Below are positions 33,296-43,018 of a DNA stretch of 54,292 bases, in pieces (position 1 is the stretch's first letter; each line of letters opens with the position of its first letter). The notes beneath the pieces are model-generated. The model ran no database searches. It was not told the DNA's origin and saw only the letters and a list, made by a program, of their open reading frames with translations. This DNA is from Clostridiales bacterium (GTDB lineage: Bacteria; Bacillota; Clostridia; UBA1381). A program made the position numbers and the translations under genes. The stretch covers positions 1-54,292 of the forward strand of contig JAQXXM010000042.1 of the NCBI GenBank assembly GCA_029226065.1. The letters are read 5' to 3'.

Positions 33296-34315
33296 TTACA
33301 TCACGCTTGTTTTTTGTCTGTTAGATGCAAGAAGCTCCTTTATATTGTCAAGAGCCTTACCTGTTCCCAATGCAACGCAATCGAGCGGATATTCCGCCAC
33401 ATACGCAGGAATTTTTGTGACTTCAGTGATGAGTCTGTCAAAACCTTTTATAAGTGCACCGCCGCCTGTAAGAATCATACCACTCTCCATAACGTCAGCG
33501 GCAAGCTCGGGAGGGGTATGCTCCAGTGTCAGCTTTACAGCCTCGATAATTTCGTCAATATTCTCGCTCATAGCCTCACGTATCTTGCTTTCCTTTATCT
33601 GAACGGTTTTCGGCAAGCCTGTACGCACATCACGGCCTCGTACATCAAACAACAGCTCCCCGCCGTCATCGTAGGCTGAACCGATTTTCATTTTTATTTC
33701 CTCTGCCATCTTGTCGCCCACATTAATGCCGATATTCTTTTTAAGGTAGTTTATTATAGCATTATCAAAGGCGTCTCCCGCTATTCTGATAGAACGTGAT
33801 GAGACTATTCCGCCCATAGATATAACCGCAACCTCCGTTGTGCCGCCGCCGATGTCCATTACCATACTGCCTGTTGCACGGTCAACTGGTAAGCCTGCAC
33901 CCATTGCCGCCGCCATAGGTTCTTCTATAAGTGCGACATCTTTTGCACCCGCCTGAATTACTGCTTCTTCAACAGCACGTCTTTCAACTTCTGTTATGCC
34001 TGACGGAATACACACCGCCACTCTCGGCTTCATAATTCCCACAACGTTTGCTTTTTGTATGAAATGCTTTATCATAGCCTGCGTTATGTCAAAATCAGCT
34101 ATTACACCGTCTTTCATTGGGCGTATCGCAATGATATTATCGGGAGTTCTGCCTATCATTTTATTGGCCTCATCGCCTACGGCAACAATCTTTGTATTAT
34201 ATCTGTCAATCGCAACAACCGACGGCTCACGTATTACTATACCCTTTCCTTTTACATAGATTAAAGTATTTGCCGTACCAAGATCAATTGCTACGTCTCT
34301 TGTTAATATTCCCAT
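33296..34315 (-). CDS. mreB: rod shape-determining protein MreB
   Basis: 339 aa, actin fold. Nucleotide-binding motifs are DLGTANTLIYVKGKG (phosphate 1), MVMDIGGGTTEVAVI (phosphate 2) and LTGGGALIKGFD (adenosine). It forms membrane-bound filaments that guide lateral wall synthesis. First of the mreBCD-PBP2 set, 21 nt after maf. Confidence 0.97.
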   Translation of the reverse strand: MGILTRDVAIDLGTANTLIYVKGKGIVIREPSVVAIDRYNTKIVAVGDEANKMIGRTPDNIIAIRPMKDGVIADFDITQAMIKHFIQKANVVGIMKPRVAVCIPSGITEVERRAVEEAVIQAGAKDVALIEEPMAAAMGAGLPVDRATGSMVMDIGGGTTEVAVISMGGIVSSRSIRIAGDAFDNAIINYLKKNIGINVGDKMAEEIKMKIGSAYDDGGELLFDVRGRDVRTGLPKTVQIKESKIREAMSENIDEIIEAVKLTLEHTPPELAADVMESGMILTGGGALIKGFDRLITEVTKIPAYVAEYPLDCVALGTGKALDNIKELLASNRQKTSVM

Positions 34316-34336
34316 TATTTTTTCCTCCGAATTTAT

Positions 34337-34927
34337 TTAGATTACTTTAAAATCAAATTCTTTCTCAAGCGTATCGCCAAGTTCGCCCACAGGCAAGCCG
34401 ACTACGTTAAAGTAGTCACCGCAAATTTTCTCAACAAGCATTGCGCCCATACCCTGAATACCGTAACCCCCTGCCTTATCCATAGGCTCGCCTGTTTTAA
34501 TATATCTGTCTATCTTTTCAGGGCTAAGCTCTTTAAATGTAACGTCTGTACGTACATTTTTGCAGACCGTAAACGCATCGGAAAGCCTCATAACACAAAA
34601 GCCTGTGTATACAGAATGAGTCTTTCCCGAAAGTGCGCTAAGCATCAGCCGTGCATCGTCCTCATCTGTAGGTTTGCCTAATATAATGCCGTTGTTTACT
34701 ACTATCGTATCTGCCGCAATTACTATTGCCGATTTATTCTTTATTATCTCTTTGGCAACTGCCGCTGCCTTTAGGAGTGCAAGCTCCTGAACGTATATTT
34801 CGGGCGGAACGCTTTTATCTGCCACAGACTCGTCCGCATCGGATATATGCACCTTAAAGTCAATACCCATATTCTCTAAAAGTTCACGGCGTCTTGGGGA
34901 TGCCGAAGCAAGTATTATTTGTGACAT
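34337..34927 (-). CDS. maf: Maf-type nucleoside triphosphate pyrophosphatase
   Basis: About 196 aa. It hydrolyses non-canonical or excess (d)NTPs and is linked to septum control. The N-terminal SASPRRRELL motif, AADTIVVNNG and SGKTHSVYTGFCV are typical. Two ATGs compete: 34939 lies only about 1 nt after GAGAGG, so I prefer 34927. It belongs between the U32 gene and mreB, a standard clostridial order. Confidence 0.93.
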   Translation of the reverse strand: MSQIILASASPRRRELLENMGIDFKVHISDADESVADKSVPPEIYVQELALLKAAAVAKEIIKNKSAIVIAADTIVVNNGIILGKPTDEDDARLMLSALSGKTHSVYTGFCVMRLSDAFTVCKNVRTDVTFKELSPEKIDRYIKTGEPMDKAGGYGIQGMGAMLVEKICGDYFNVVGLPVGELGDTLEKEFDFKVI

Positions 34928-34957
34928 AATTTCTGTCATACCTCTCTCAAAATAATT

Positions 34958-37030
34958 TTAAACACCTCGTTTTAGGTGTCCTCGGGTAAATGTATTCTCA
35001 GCCATTGACGGCGGCATTTCACCCTCTAATGCTTTTCTGTATATATTTACTATTTTACCACATTCTTCACTTTTTTCAACGGTAAAATTCAATCTTATGC
35101 AATTTATTTTAGTTTTTCTTATTTCGTCAATCATATCGGCTGTGTATATTGGCTTGGAATTTAACAGTACGGCATTGCATCCTTTTGTGCAGATGATCGG
35201 AAATTCCATACCCTTTCTGTCTTTCAGTTTATATATATTCTTCCCATTCTGACATCTTCCCAACGCCTTTATGGGACAATTTTTCATAATCATCAGCGGA
35301 ATACGACCGTAGCCTATAAGCTCCGCATCAATATCAGGTAAATATGATACCACGTCAGCTATATCCCGAAGATTTAGTTCGGGTGAAATAGTGATACATG
35401 AAAGTCCCGACATTGCATTTGCCGTTAGAGAATTATATACATTAAGACGCCATTCGCCATATTTCGCCTTTTCTCCGTATCGTACCATTGCACCCAATGA
35501 CGAAACGGAAACAGCCTCTGTCTTTATATCCTCACAAGATAAAATATCTGATGCACGTGTTACGATTTCAACACCGCAATCAAGCTGTGAAAGCTCCTGC
35601 GCCACGTCACAAGGCGCATATATACGCTTTATTCCGCCTGCTTTTATAACGGCACTGCCCTGCTCTCTTGTCATAACCTCCGCAGTCAGATACATATTGG
35701 GAACATCACGTTTTTCTTTGCGTATAATTTCTACATTGTTTACTTGCCTTTTATTGATGTGACAAAGCTCGTTCCACAACAAATCGCACACATCACGACG
35801 TACCTTGTTTATTTCCTTTATTGGAACGGTAACGTTTTTGTCAACCTCAACAGTGACGGTTTTTGCCTCAAATGGAGTGTCACCTAACTTTCTCAGCTGT
35901 TCTTCTATCCTTGCTCCGTCAAGCGGACGACTTTGCGGAGTTTGTGCCGTTTCACTTCCCTCACAGACAACACACAAACCGTCTTTTCCGTATGCTGTCA
36001 CTCTGAACACATCGCCCTCATACAACGATGCATATATGTCAATGGGGATTTTTCTCACAAACTTACCCTCGGCTCGTAATTTTGCTTCGGCTGTAAAGGT
36101 GCTGCCTGAATTATTTGCAGGGTTTTTATGCGACATCATCTGTTTGCCAAGTTTACCTGTGAGGTATCCGTCGGTAAATCCCGAACGGGAAAAGGCATTT
36201 TTTAATTCTGCCATATCATTATCCGATACAGGCACAGGATTGTCAAGATATTTTCGATATACACCCACAACTGCACTGACATACTGCGCACTTTTCAGTC
36301 TGCCTTCTATTTTAAGCGATGATACTCCCACACGTTTTAAATCCTCAAGATGCTCTATGAGTGCCATATCCTTCGGACTTAATACATAAGCATTATCACA
36401 TACCTTATCTTTTTCAATAAGTTCGTAGGGCAAACGGCACGGCTGTGCACATTTCCCTCGGTTTCCGCTACGTCCGCCAAGCATACTCGACATCAGACAT
36501 TGTCCCGAATAACACATACATATAGCACCGTGAACGAACACTTCGATTTCCGCTTTTGAGTTTTTTACAATATGCTCTATCTCACCAAGAGACAGCTCAC
36601 GTGCAAGAACGACTCTTGAAAATCCCATCTTTTCGAGTGCCATTACGCCCTCAAGAGATGTAACTGTCATTTGCGTACTTCCATGAAGCTCCATACAGGG
36701 CAAAAGCTTTTTTATGTGCTGTGATAGACCTATATCCTGAATTATAAGTGCATCCACACCACATTCATTGGCACATACTGCCGTTTCTATTGCCGAGTCT
36801 ATCTCGCTTTCTTTTATAAGCGTATTTAGGGCACAATGCACTTTTACGCCGTATGCGTGAGCATATTCTACGGCACTTCGCATATCCTCAGGGCTGAAAT
36901 TGCCTGCACCTGCACGTGCGGAAAATGACGATGCACCGATATATACAGCATCTGCTCCTGATTGGACTGCGGCTTTAAGCTCCGCCATACCGCCTGCCGG
37001 AGCAAGAAGTTCTATATTATTTTTTAACAT
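34958..37030 (-). CDS. U32 family peptidase (RlhA-like)
   Basis: 690 aa. The U32 core (ELLAPAGGMAELKAAVQSGADAVYIG at the start) carries the iron-sulfur Cys group in CMCYSGQC, then GGRSGNRGKCAQPCRLPYEL. A C-terminal DUF3656-type part follows (about 360-690). The layout matches RlhA/YdcP, which hydroxylates a cytidine of 23S rRNA, rather than true proteases. I chose ATG at 37030, with GGAGG 6 nt upstream; a longer frame to 37120 overlaps zapA and is unlikely. It lies downstream of zapA. Confidence 0.9.
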   Translation of the reverse strand: MLKNNIELLAPAGGMAELKAAVQSGADAVYIGASSFSARAGAGNFSPEDMRSAVEYAHAYGVKVHCALNTLIKESEIDSAIETAVCANECGVDALIIQDIGLSQHIKKLLPCMELHGSTQMTVTSLEGVMALEKMGFSRVVLARELSLGEIEHIVKNSKAEIEVFVHGAICMCYSGQCLMSSMLGGRSGNRGKCAQPCRLPYELIEKDKVCDNAYVLSPKDMALIEHLEDLKRVGVSSLKIEGRLKSAQYVSAVVGVYRKYLDNPVPVSDNDMAELKNAFSRSGFTDGYLTGKLGKQMMSHKNPANNSGSTFTAEAKLRAEGKFVRKIPIDIYASLYEGDVFRVTAYGKDGLCVVCEGSETAQTPQSRPLDGARIEEQLRKLGDTPFEAKTVTVEVDKNVTVPIKEINKVRRDVCDLLWNELCHINKRQVNNVEIIRKEKRDVPNMYLTAEVMTREQGSAVIKAGGIKRIYAPCDVAQELSQLDCGVEIVTRASDILSCEDIKTEAVSVSSLGAMVRYGEKAKYGEWRLNVYNSLTANAMSGLSCITISPELNLRDIADVVSYLPDIDAELIGYGRIPLMIMKNCPIKALGRCQNGKNIYKLKDRKGMEFPIICTKGCNAVLLNSKPIYTADMIDEIRKTKINCIRLNFTVEKSEECGKIVNIYRKALEGEMPPSMAENTFTRGHLKRGV

Positions 37031-37067
37031 TTTTTCCTCCTCCGCTCCGATACGGTTCAATACCTGT

Positions 37068-37547
37068 TTATTTTGAGTCAAGCATATCAAGAAGTTCTTT
37101 TTCCCTGATTGCAAACTCACCGCGCTGTTTCTTCAAACGATTTTCCATAGTGCTTACCTGACCTTCCAAAAACTTGATTTTCTCCTCTGCCTCATCAAGA
37201 ATTTTCTCAGTCAGTTCGTTATCGGCTTTTAACTCCTCTATCTTTTCCTCTGCTGATAAATTATCCTTCTTTAAATCACGAATTTCCGATTCAAGCTGTT
37301 TGTTTTTTGAGATTATTTCAGACATATTTTCCATTGGCATAGAGCTATCAAGGAGTTTAAAATATTCATCGCAAATATTAAGTGCCGCAAGCACTAAGGG
37401 CTTTTCGCCCATTACATGAGTTCCCTCACTTATAACAAGCTTAACCTTTTCATTTACGTAATCACACAGTCTTTTTAAGTATGCCTCGTCCTCGTTTGCA
37501 ACAACTGTATATATCCTTGAATTTATTGTTATGTTTATTCTGCTCAT
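37068..37547 (-). CDS. zapA: cell division protein ZapA
   Basis: 159 aa. The N-terminal domain (INITINSRIYTVVANEDEAYLKRLCDYVNEKV) is the ZapA head that binds FtsZ. A coiled coil spans about 70-150 (Glu/Lys/Leu-rich heptads). It is longer than the ~90-aa Bacillus form, mainly in the coil. It overlaps the GerMN gene end by 4 nt and stabilises the Z-ring. Confidence 0.9.
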   Translation of the reverse strand: MSRINITINSRIYTVVANEDEAYLKRLCDYVNEKVKLVISEGTHVMGEKPLVLAALNICDEYFKLLDSSMPMENMSEIISKNKQLESEIRDLKKDNLSAEEKIEELKADNELTEKILDEAEEKIKFLEGQVSTMENRLKKQRGEFAIREKELLDMLDSK

Positions 37548-38488
37548 TCTTTATCCTCCTCGTTTATTATACCCGTATTTCTTCCAATGTGATTTTTTAT
37601 GCTTACACTGCCGAATTTATCAACACGCTTTCCGTCCATATAAAATTGCACCTTTGAAATTGTGTTAAGCTCCGTAAGCGAATTTACTATTGAATATATA
37701 ACAAGCTTCTCATGTTCTGTCGTCCCCGAATTATCATCAAGGAAGTTAGCCTTAAAATTAAGATAGCATATATTCTCATCAACATCTGCTGAAACAAGTA
37801 CGGTTTTCTTTGACAGAATTGATTTTAATTCTTTACTTTCCGTACCGTTTATAAGCTCGTTTATAAGATACTGTTCGACAGGCTGTTGGTCTGTGATTTT
37901 TATAGTACGTTTTTCAGGTTTAAGCTTTTTGCCGCTGCTGTCGGCAAAATACAGCGTTACCTCCATCATTTCACTGCTGTACTCCTCTGTTTCAAGATTT
38001 ATATCAGAGGCTGAAATGTAGCCAAGCGGTTTATTATCCCTGTCCCTTACAGGCTGCCCGTCAACAAGCACCTGAACGCTTGACACGCCGACAGTAGTGC
38101 AGAGAGTTTTTACTACCGCATATACATTAAGCACGTTTCTTGACGGATCCTCCGACAAAAACCCATCTGAAAAATTAACTGTTAAAAATCCGCCGCCTAA
38201 AAGCTCAACATCGGATATCTGCGTATCCTTCGGCATAATCCCGTTCAATTTTGAAGATGACGGACCTTGACGTAGCTTTTCAAGAGCGTTTCTTATTAAG
38301 TCGGTCTCGTCTTTGTAGTGCAGTTTTCTCGTTTCTGAGGCAATGCCGTTTCCCGAGTTATTAATAAAATATAAATCCACATCTGTTTTCTGTGCAGGTC
38401 TATCCTTGTTTATGCTGATGATAATCACTATCGCCGCTGCAATAACCGCCAACAGTGCCGCTACAAGTGCATATCCTTTTCGTGTCAT
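37544..38488 (-). CDS. GerMN domain protein, membrane anchored
   Basis: 314 aa. One N-terminal span (ALVAALLAVIAAAIVIIISI, about 7-26) holds two GerMN domains outside (about 35-155 and 175-295). Each shows the typical LRQGP or INELINGTESKEL turn and the later L-T-V-N-F or C-Y-L-N-F strand. No lipobox Cys is present. GerMN proteins take part in spore germination in Bacillus and in envelope roles elsewhere. Here it sits between the sensor kinase (4-nt overlap) and zapA, so an envelope or division role is likely. Confidence 0.88.
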   Translation of the reverse strand: MTRKGYALVAALLAVIAAAIVIIISINKDRPAQKTDVDLYFINNSGNGIASETRKLHYKDETDLIRNALEKLRQGPSSSKLNGIMPKDTQISDVELLGGGFLTVNFSDGFLSEDPSRNVLNVYAVVKTLCTTVGVSSVQVLVDGQPVRDRDNKPLGYISASDINLETEEYSSEMMEVTLYFADSSGKKLKPEKRTIKITDQQPVEQYLINELINGTESKELKSILSKKTVLVSADVDENICYLNFKANFLDDNSGTTEHEKLVIYSIVNSLTELNTISKVQFYMDGKRVDKFGSVSIKNHIGRNTGIINEEDKE

Positions 38489-40005
38489 AAGTTCGTTTCC
38501 TTTCCTGACTGAGGTATGGGCAGTGTAATTCTGAATATACTTCCGCCTGACGGAGAATCAAGAGCCTCAATTGTACCTTTATGCAGTAATACCGCCTCTT
38601 TTGTTATGGCAAGCCCAAGCCCTGTACCGCCTGTATCACGTGCACGTGAATCGTCAAGACGATAAAATCTTTCAAATACCTTAGTCTTTTCACCGTCGGG
38701 GATACCCGGGCCGTCATCCTCCACCTCCATTATACATTCTTTCTCGCCAAATGTAACACGCACCACTACGTGACCGCCTTCAGGTGTATATTTTATTGCG
38801 TTTACAACGATGTTATATATACATTCATATATCTTATCATAATCGGCACATATCAGTACATTGCCCGATTGCGGTTTTTCATAAGAAAGCTCAATGTCTT
38901 TCTCTCCTGCAAGCTTTACAAGGCTTCCGATTACGCCTGCACACAATGCCGAAATATCCACCTCGCTCATTGCAAGGTCTGCTCCTGTATCAAGGCGGCT
39001 CAAGGTCAAAAGCCTGTTTATAATACGTGTCAGGCGATCAATCTCCTCGGACATATCTGTGAGAAATTCACGAATTGTAGCTATGTCGGGATTTTCCGCC
39101 TGAACAAGGCTGTCACACAACAGTTTAATACCTGCCATAGGCGTTTTCAGCTCATGGGAGACATCAGACACAAAGTTCTTTCGTTTTTCCTCCAATGCGT
39201 TGAGCTCATCGCACATATAATTTAGCGCCTGTCCCATTTCCGCCATTTCACCCAAGCCGTCAACCTTTGCACGCTTGCTGAAATCACCCTTTGAGATTGA
39301 ACGGGCAACATCGGTAAAGCCTGCTATAGGGCTTGTTATTATATAGCTTGTACCGATACTTATAAGCACAATTATAAAAAGCAACAGTGCACTGAACAGT
39401 ACAAGACTTGCCTTTATGGCATTGACTGTCTCGGTTACCGACAACATATTCTCCGCAAGATATACTCCGCCCACTATTTCACCGTCACGCTCAATAGGCA
39501 CCGCAACAGTAAGGGTTTTTCCGCTGTCTGACTCGATTATAGAGTCGCACTGTTCACCGTCAACAGCACGCTTTAATACATCACGCATAAATACCTTACC
39601 TACCATATCCGCCGCAATATTGGTATCATAGCGAACATTATAGGAGCTGTCAGTCAGGACACCGCGTATATTCGTTCCTGCTAAAAGCCTGTCAAAAATC
39701 GCCTCTGCACGCATATACATAACGTTTTCATCGTCAGACTCCCATATCTCCGAGGCAGACTGAGAAATGATATTTGCCTTTGCATAAAGCTTTACGGTGT
39801 TTTCCGAATAAAGGCTTTCGGAAAGTATACCGATATTATATATATACATAATACCAAGGGCAACAAGCGTAACGGCAACATAAGTTGTCAGCATAGCAAA
39901 ACGTATAGTATGCGTGCCCCTGTACACCGTTTTTTTAATATCGTCTATTTTTAACTTACTTTTAAGTTCCTTAACTTTGTGCCACCTTGTAGTAATAGCC
40001 AACAC
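38485..40005 (-). CDS. sensor histidine kinase (PhoR/WalK type)
   Basis: About 506 aa. Two membrane spans (about 37-63 and 205-228) bracket an external sensor domain of about 140 residues. HAMP follows (about 228-280), then HisKA with the phospho-acceptor His in SHELKTPM and the ATPase domain with NAIKYTPEGG, EDDGPGIPDG and GTGLGLAI. The start is uncertain: GTG 40005 and TTG 40002 overlap the response regulator by about 35 nt, and no good ribosome site precedes any ATG before the first span. It pairs with the regulator just upstream. Confidence 0.93.
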   Translation of the reverse strand: MLAITTRWHKVKELKSKLKIDDIKKTVYRGTHTIRFAMLTTYVAVTLVALGIMYIYNIGILSESLYSENTVKLYAKANIISQSASEIWESDDENVMYMRAEAIFDRLLAGTNIRGVLTDSSYNVRYDTNIAADMVGKVFMRDVLKRAVDGEQCDSIIESDSGKTLTVAVPIERDGEIVGGVYLAENMLSVTETVNAIKASLVLFSALLLFIIVLISIGTSYIITSPIAGFTDVARSISKGDFSKRAKVDGLGEMAEMGQALNYMCDELNALEEKRKNFVSDVSHELKTPMAGIKLLCDSLVQAENPDIATIREFLTDMSEEIDRLTRIINRLLTLSRLDTGADLAMSEVDISALCAGVIGSLVKLAGEKDIELSYEKPQSGNVLICADYDKIYECIYNIVVNAIKYTPEGGHVVVRVTFGEKECIMEVEDDGPGIPDGEKTKVFERFYRLDDSRARDTGGTGLGLAITKEAVLLHKGTIEALDSPSGGSIFRITLPIPQSGKETNL

Positions 40006-40672
40006 CCCATTTTGTCTTTAAATATTTCGGCTCAGCCGGATTATCTTCAATCTTTTCACGCAAACGGCGTATATGCACATCTATAGTTCTTTCCTCGCTC
40101 GGATAACCAATTCCCCAGAGTATATCAAGGAGATTTTCACGTGTATACACCTTGTCGGGATTTTTCAAAAATAGCTCCAGCAAGTCAAACTCCTTGCCTG
40201 TAAGCTCCACTATCCTGTCAAGGACTATTGCACGGCGGAAGTTATAATCAAGAGTGATGTCGCCCGAAATCATCATTTTGCTGTTATCACCCTTCGGCTC
40301 GGGAGCAATACGCCGTAAAATTGCCTTTATTCTCGCCTCAACCTCACGTACATTAAATGGCTTTGTTATATAGTCATCGGCACCGTATTCAAGACCGAGT
40401 ATCTTATCCACGTCCTCGCTCTTTGCCGTCAGCATTATTATCGGCACATTTGAAAAACTGCGTATAGTTCTGCACACAGTAAATCCGTCAACCTTTGGAA
40501 GCATTAAATCAAGCAAAATTATATCTATACTTTCGTCATGGGCAAGGCGTATTGCCTCCTCACCGTCAAAAGCGGTAATAACCTGGTACCCCTCCTGCTC
40601 AAGATTAAATTTTAAACCCTTTACAAGTAACTTTTCGTCATCAACAACTAATATTTTCAAATCATTCGCCAC
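39971..40672 (-). CDS. OmpR/PhoB family response regulator
   Basis: 233 aa. Receiver domain with LVVDDEKLL, the phosphorylated Asp in LLDLMLPKVDGF and the Lys in YITKPFN. A winged-helix DNA-binding domain follows (VELTGKEFDLLELF, ERTIDVHIRRLREKIE, KWGVGYYYK). It is the first gene of the long envelope cluster, so its own level may set that of many downstream genes. A likely -10 box (TATAAT) lies about 35 nt upstream; the -35 is poor. Confidence 0.95.
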   Translation of the reverse strand: MANDLKILVVDDEKLLVKGLKFNLEQEGYQVITAFDGEEAIRLAHDESIDIILLDLMLPKVDGFTVCRTIRSFSNVPIIMLTAKSEDVDKILGLEYGADDYITKPFNVREVEARIKAILRRIAPEPKGDNSKMMISGDITLDYNFRRAIVLDRIVELTGKEFDLLELFLKNPDKVYTRENLLDILWGIGYPSEERTIDVHIRRLREKIEDNPAEPKYLKTKWGVGYYYKVAQS

Positions 40673-40771
40673 TCCTTCCGAGTCTATATCATACTATACC
40701 TATCATTATATCAATAATGAGCATAAATTTCCATAGTTTTTTGAAAAAATTTTTATTTTTTTATATTCCTA

Positions 40772-40800
40772 TTGAAATTCGCTGTCTTTTTTTGTATAAT
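40772..40800 (+). promoter_or_regulatory. promoter of the D,D-carboxypeptidase gene
   Basis: TTGAAA (40772-40777), a 17-nt spacer and TATAAT (40795-40800). It lies back to back with the response-regulator promoter region. Confidence 0.85.
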
Positions 40801-40862
40801 AATGGCATGAATACTAAAAACTTAATTGTATAAAACTAAAACTCAGGGGAGGACATAGTATT

Positions 40863-42350
40863 ATGAATAAATTAAAACGCCTTGCAGCCGCTTTTCTGTC
40901 AGTTATTGTTCTGTCATCATACGGCACTGTTGCTTTGGCAGAGCCTGATGCAACAGACAAGCCCGACAGCCAAATCTCAGGTGAGGTGTATCTGGAAAAT
41001 CCAAATCTTACACCGCCTGATACGTCGCATGCTGAAGCCGTATTACTTATGGATATGAAATCGGGGCGAGTGATTTACAGCAAAAACGCTGATGAAAAAA
41101 TGTACCCTGCGAGTACGACTAAAATGATGACAGCAATTCTCGCACTTGAAAGTGATAAAATGGGTGATACCGTTACTGCAACGTACGATGCATTAAAATC
41201 CATCACGCTTGAGGATTCACACATGGGTATACTTGTAGGCGAGGAGCTTACAATGACAGATTTACTTAACAGTATGCTTATATACAGTGCCAATGATGCC
41301 GCAAATGTTATTGCTATTCACGTAGGCGGATCACTTGACGCATTTGTTGATATTATGAATGCTAAGGCGGCAAAGCTTGGTCTTAAAGGCACGCACTTTG
41401 TAAATGCCTGCGGCGTTCACGCAAAAGAGCATTATACAACCGCTTCTGATCTTGCAACTCTCGCTCGCTATTGTATGGAAAACGAGACCTTCCGCGAAAT
41501 AGTTGCTAAACCGTCATACCACATCGCACCCACAAATAAATACACACGTGACCGTGACTTGCCGGCAACAAACCTGTTTTTAAGTACGGCACGCTCGGCA
41601 AACCATTTGTATAAGCCCTGTACAGGCATTAAAACAGGCACAACAGAAGCCGCAGGGCACTGCCTTGTTTCATCTGCAAAATATGAGGATATGGAACTTT
41701 TATCTGTCGTTTTAAAGGCAGACGATACCGATGTCAAAGAAAATGCTTATTCATACACAATATCAAGAGCGATGTTTGATTTTGGATTTAATAATTACGA
41801 ATCGGGAATTTTAGCATCACCGGGAACTATTGTTGCAGATTCCAAGGTGTATGAGGCAAAGAAAGACAAGCGTGTATCGTTAACCGTCGGCAGTGATATC
41901 ACAGCACTTATCCCCAAAGGTGACGATATTTCAAAGGAGGTTGAACCTAAGGTAAAGCTGAACGCTGAGCGTATAGATGCACCTATAAAAAAAGGTGATG
42001 AGCTTGGTACAGTAACGTATATCTACCACGACAAGGAGATTGCAACCGCTACGCTTGTTGCTGCAAATGATGTTGAGCTGAATATGGTTTTACATGTATT
42101 CCATTTGATTATAAACTTTATTACAAATCCGGTTGTGTTCATTCCGGGAATACTCATTATAATTGCATTGCTTGCGGCACGTTCAAAAAAACGCAAGCTT
42201 GAAAGACGCCGCAAACTGCATCAAATCCGTCAGCGCCGTGCCGCAGCAGAGGGCGATGCAGACATATATGCACAAAAACGTGCAATGCGTAATGCGGAGC
42301 TGAACCGCTCACGCTCAAAAGGCTCAAACTCACGCTATAGTGATAAGTAA
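40863..42350 (+). CDS. dacF: serine-type D-Ala-D-Ala carboxypeptidase (DacF/PBP5 type)
   Basis: 495 aa. Signal peptide (basic start, hydrophobic core, TVALAEP). The transpeptidase-fold motifs are PASTTKMM (Ser84, Lys87), YSANDA (about 142-144) and IKTGTTEAAG (257-259). It removes the last D-Ala of peptidoglycan stems. After the catalytic and small beta domain there is a membrane span (about 415-438) and then a ~55-residue Arg/Lys-rich cytoplasmic tail (KKRKLERRRKLHQIRQRR), longer than usual. It is a monocistronic gene facing the two-component genes. Confidence 0.93.
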   Translation: MNKLKRLAAAFLSVIVLSSYGTVALAEPDATDKPDSQISGEVYLENPNLTPPDTSHAEAVLLMDMKSGRVIYSKNADEKMYPASTTKMMTAILALESDKMGDTVTATYDALKSITLEDSHMGILVGEELTMTDLLNSMLIYSANDAANVIAIHVGGSLDAFVDIMNAKAAKLGLKGTHFVNACGVHAKEHYTTASDLATLARYCMENETFREIVAKPSYHIAPTNKYTRDRDLPATNLFLSTARSANHLYKPCTGIKTGTTEAAGHCLVSSAKYEDMELLSVVLKADDTDVKENAYSYTISRAMFDFGFNNYESGILASPGTIVADSKVYEAKKDKRVSLTVGSDITALIPKGDDISKEVEPKVKLNAERIDAPIKKGDELGTVTYIYHDKEIATATLVAANDVELNMVLHVFHLIINFITNPVVFIPGILIIIALLAARSKKRKLERRRKLHQIRQRRAAAEGDADIYAQKRAMRNAELNRSRSKGSNSRYSDK

Positions 42351-42380
42351 TATACAAATTCAATAGATATAGCATTTGTT

Positions 42381-42416
42381 GAAATCTGCAAGAAAAAAAA
42401 TTGCAGATTTCTTTTT
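42381..42416 (+). terminator. terminator after the carboxypeptidase gene
   Basis: An 11-bp stem (42381-42391 with 42401-42411) with an A-rich loop, followed by a T run. Its arms equal those at 4084-4110. Confidence 0.85.
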
Positions 42417-42448
42417 TCTATCGGTAGCGACTTAACATTTGCAATGAA

Positions 42449-42814
42449 ATGCAAAGATGTATATTTAATACATGGCTTAACGGTCAGACTTTCGGTTATA
42501 ACTATGGTGATCTTGTCTATATAATAAATAATGCAATATGGCAATACAGAGATATGCATTTAAGACCGGATTTTTGTATTACAAATATAGAAATAGTTCA
42601 AACTATAATTGCTCCCGTAATCGAAGATTATAAATCCGGTAAAATCACTTATTTGGAAGCTGAATTCAACGCCCGAAACAAGATTTATCAATCTGTAAAC
42701 CCAGCATTCCATCCTGATGTGGAATATATGAAAGATCCTCTTTCGAGAGATATTCCGCCGATGGATAATAGCTTATTTATACTTGCAAGAAAGCTGATTT
42801 TATGCTCAAAGTAA
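42449..42814 (+). CDS. hypothetical protein, possibly a gene fragment
   Basis: 121 aa. I do not recognise it. The frame is open and the residues look protein-like (YGDLVYIINNAIWQYRDMHL; a helix with IEIVQTIIAPVIEDYKSGKITYLEAEFNARNKIY). No Shine-Dalgarno precedes the ATG, and an overlapping ATG in another frame (42444) is short. No signal peptide or membrane span. It lies between two terminators with no clear promoter. It may be the remnant of a longer gene. Confidence 0.4.
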   Translation: MQRCIFNTWLNGQTFGYNYGDLVYIINNAIWQYRDMHLRPDFCITNIEIVQTIIAPVIEDYKSGKITYLEAEFNARNKIYQSVNPAFHPDVEYMKDPLSRDIPPMDNSLFILARKLILCSK

Positions 42815-42835
42815 TGTTCTGTACTATGTACGCAA

Positions 42836-42870
42836 ACGCCCGATGTTACTTCAACATCGGGCGTACATTT
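42836..42870. terminator. hairpin terminator
   Basis: A perfect 12-bp GC-rich stem (42836-42847 with 42853-42864) around a 5-nt loop, followed on the plus strand by a T-rich stretch. It separates the orphan ORF from the remnant on the minus strand. Confidence 0.75.
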
Positions 42871-42877
42871 TATTTGG

Positions 42878-43018
42878 TTATTTTTCGACTATAACAGCAT
42901 CATATTTCGGTCTTAAGGAGGATAATCCATCCCACAACACAACCTTAGCATACTCCCGTTGAAAATATGCACGGCTTGCACCGTCTTCTACAACTAACCC
43001 AAGCTTCTGATGAAATTC
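42878..43018 (-). pseudogene. start-less remnant of a coding sequence
   Basis: Downstream of the TetR gene the minus strand holds about 46 codons reading FHQKLGLVVEDGASRAYFQR, then a strand-like YAKVVLWDGLSS and the end YDAVIVEK before TAA at 42878. There is no start codon in frame, and the frame enters the TetR 3' end out of phase. The composition looks like the C-terminus of a real protein. I do not recognise the family. It points to a deletion at this locus. Confidence 0.4.
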
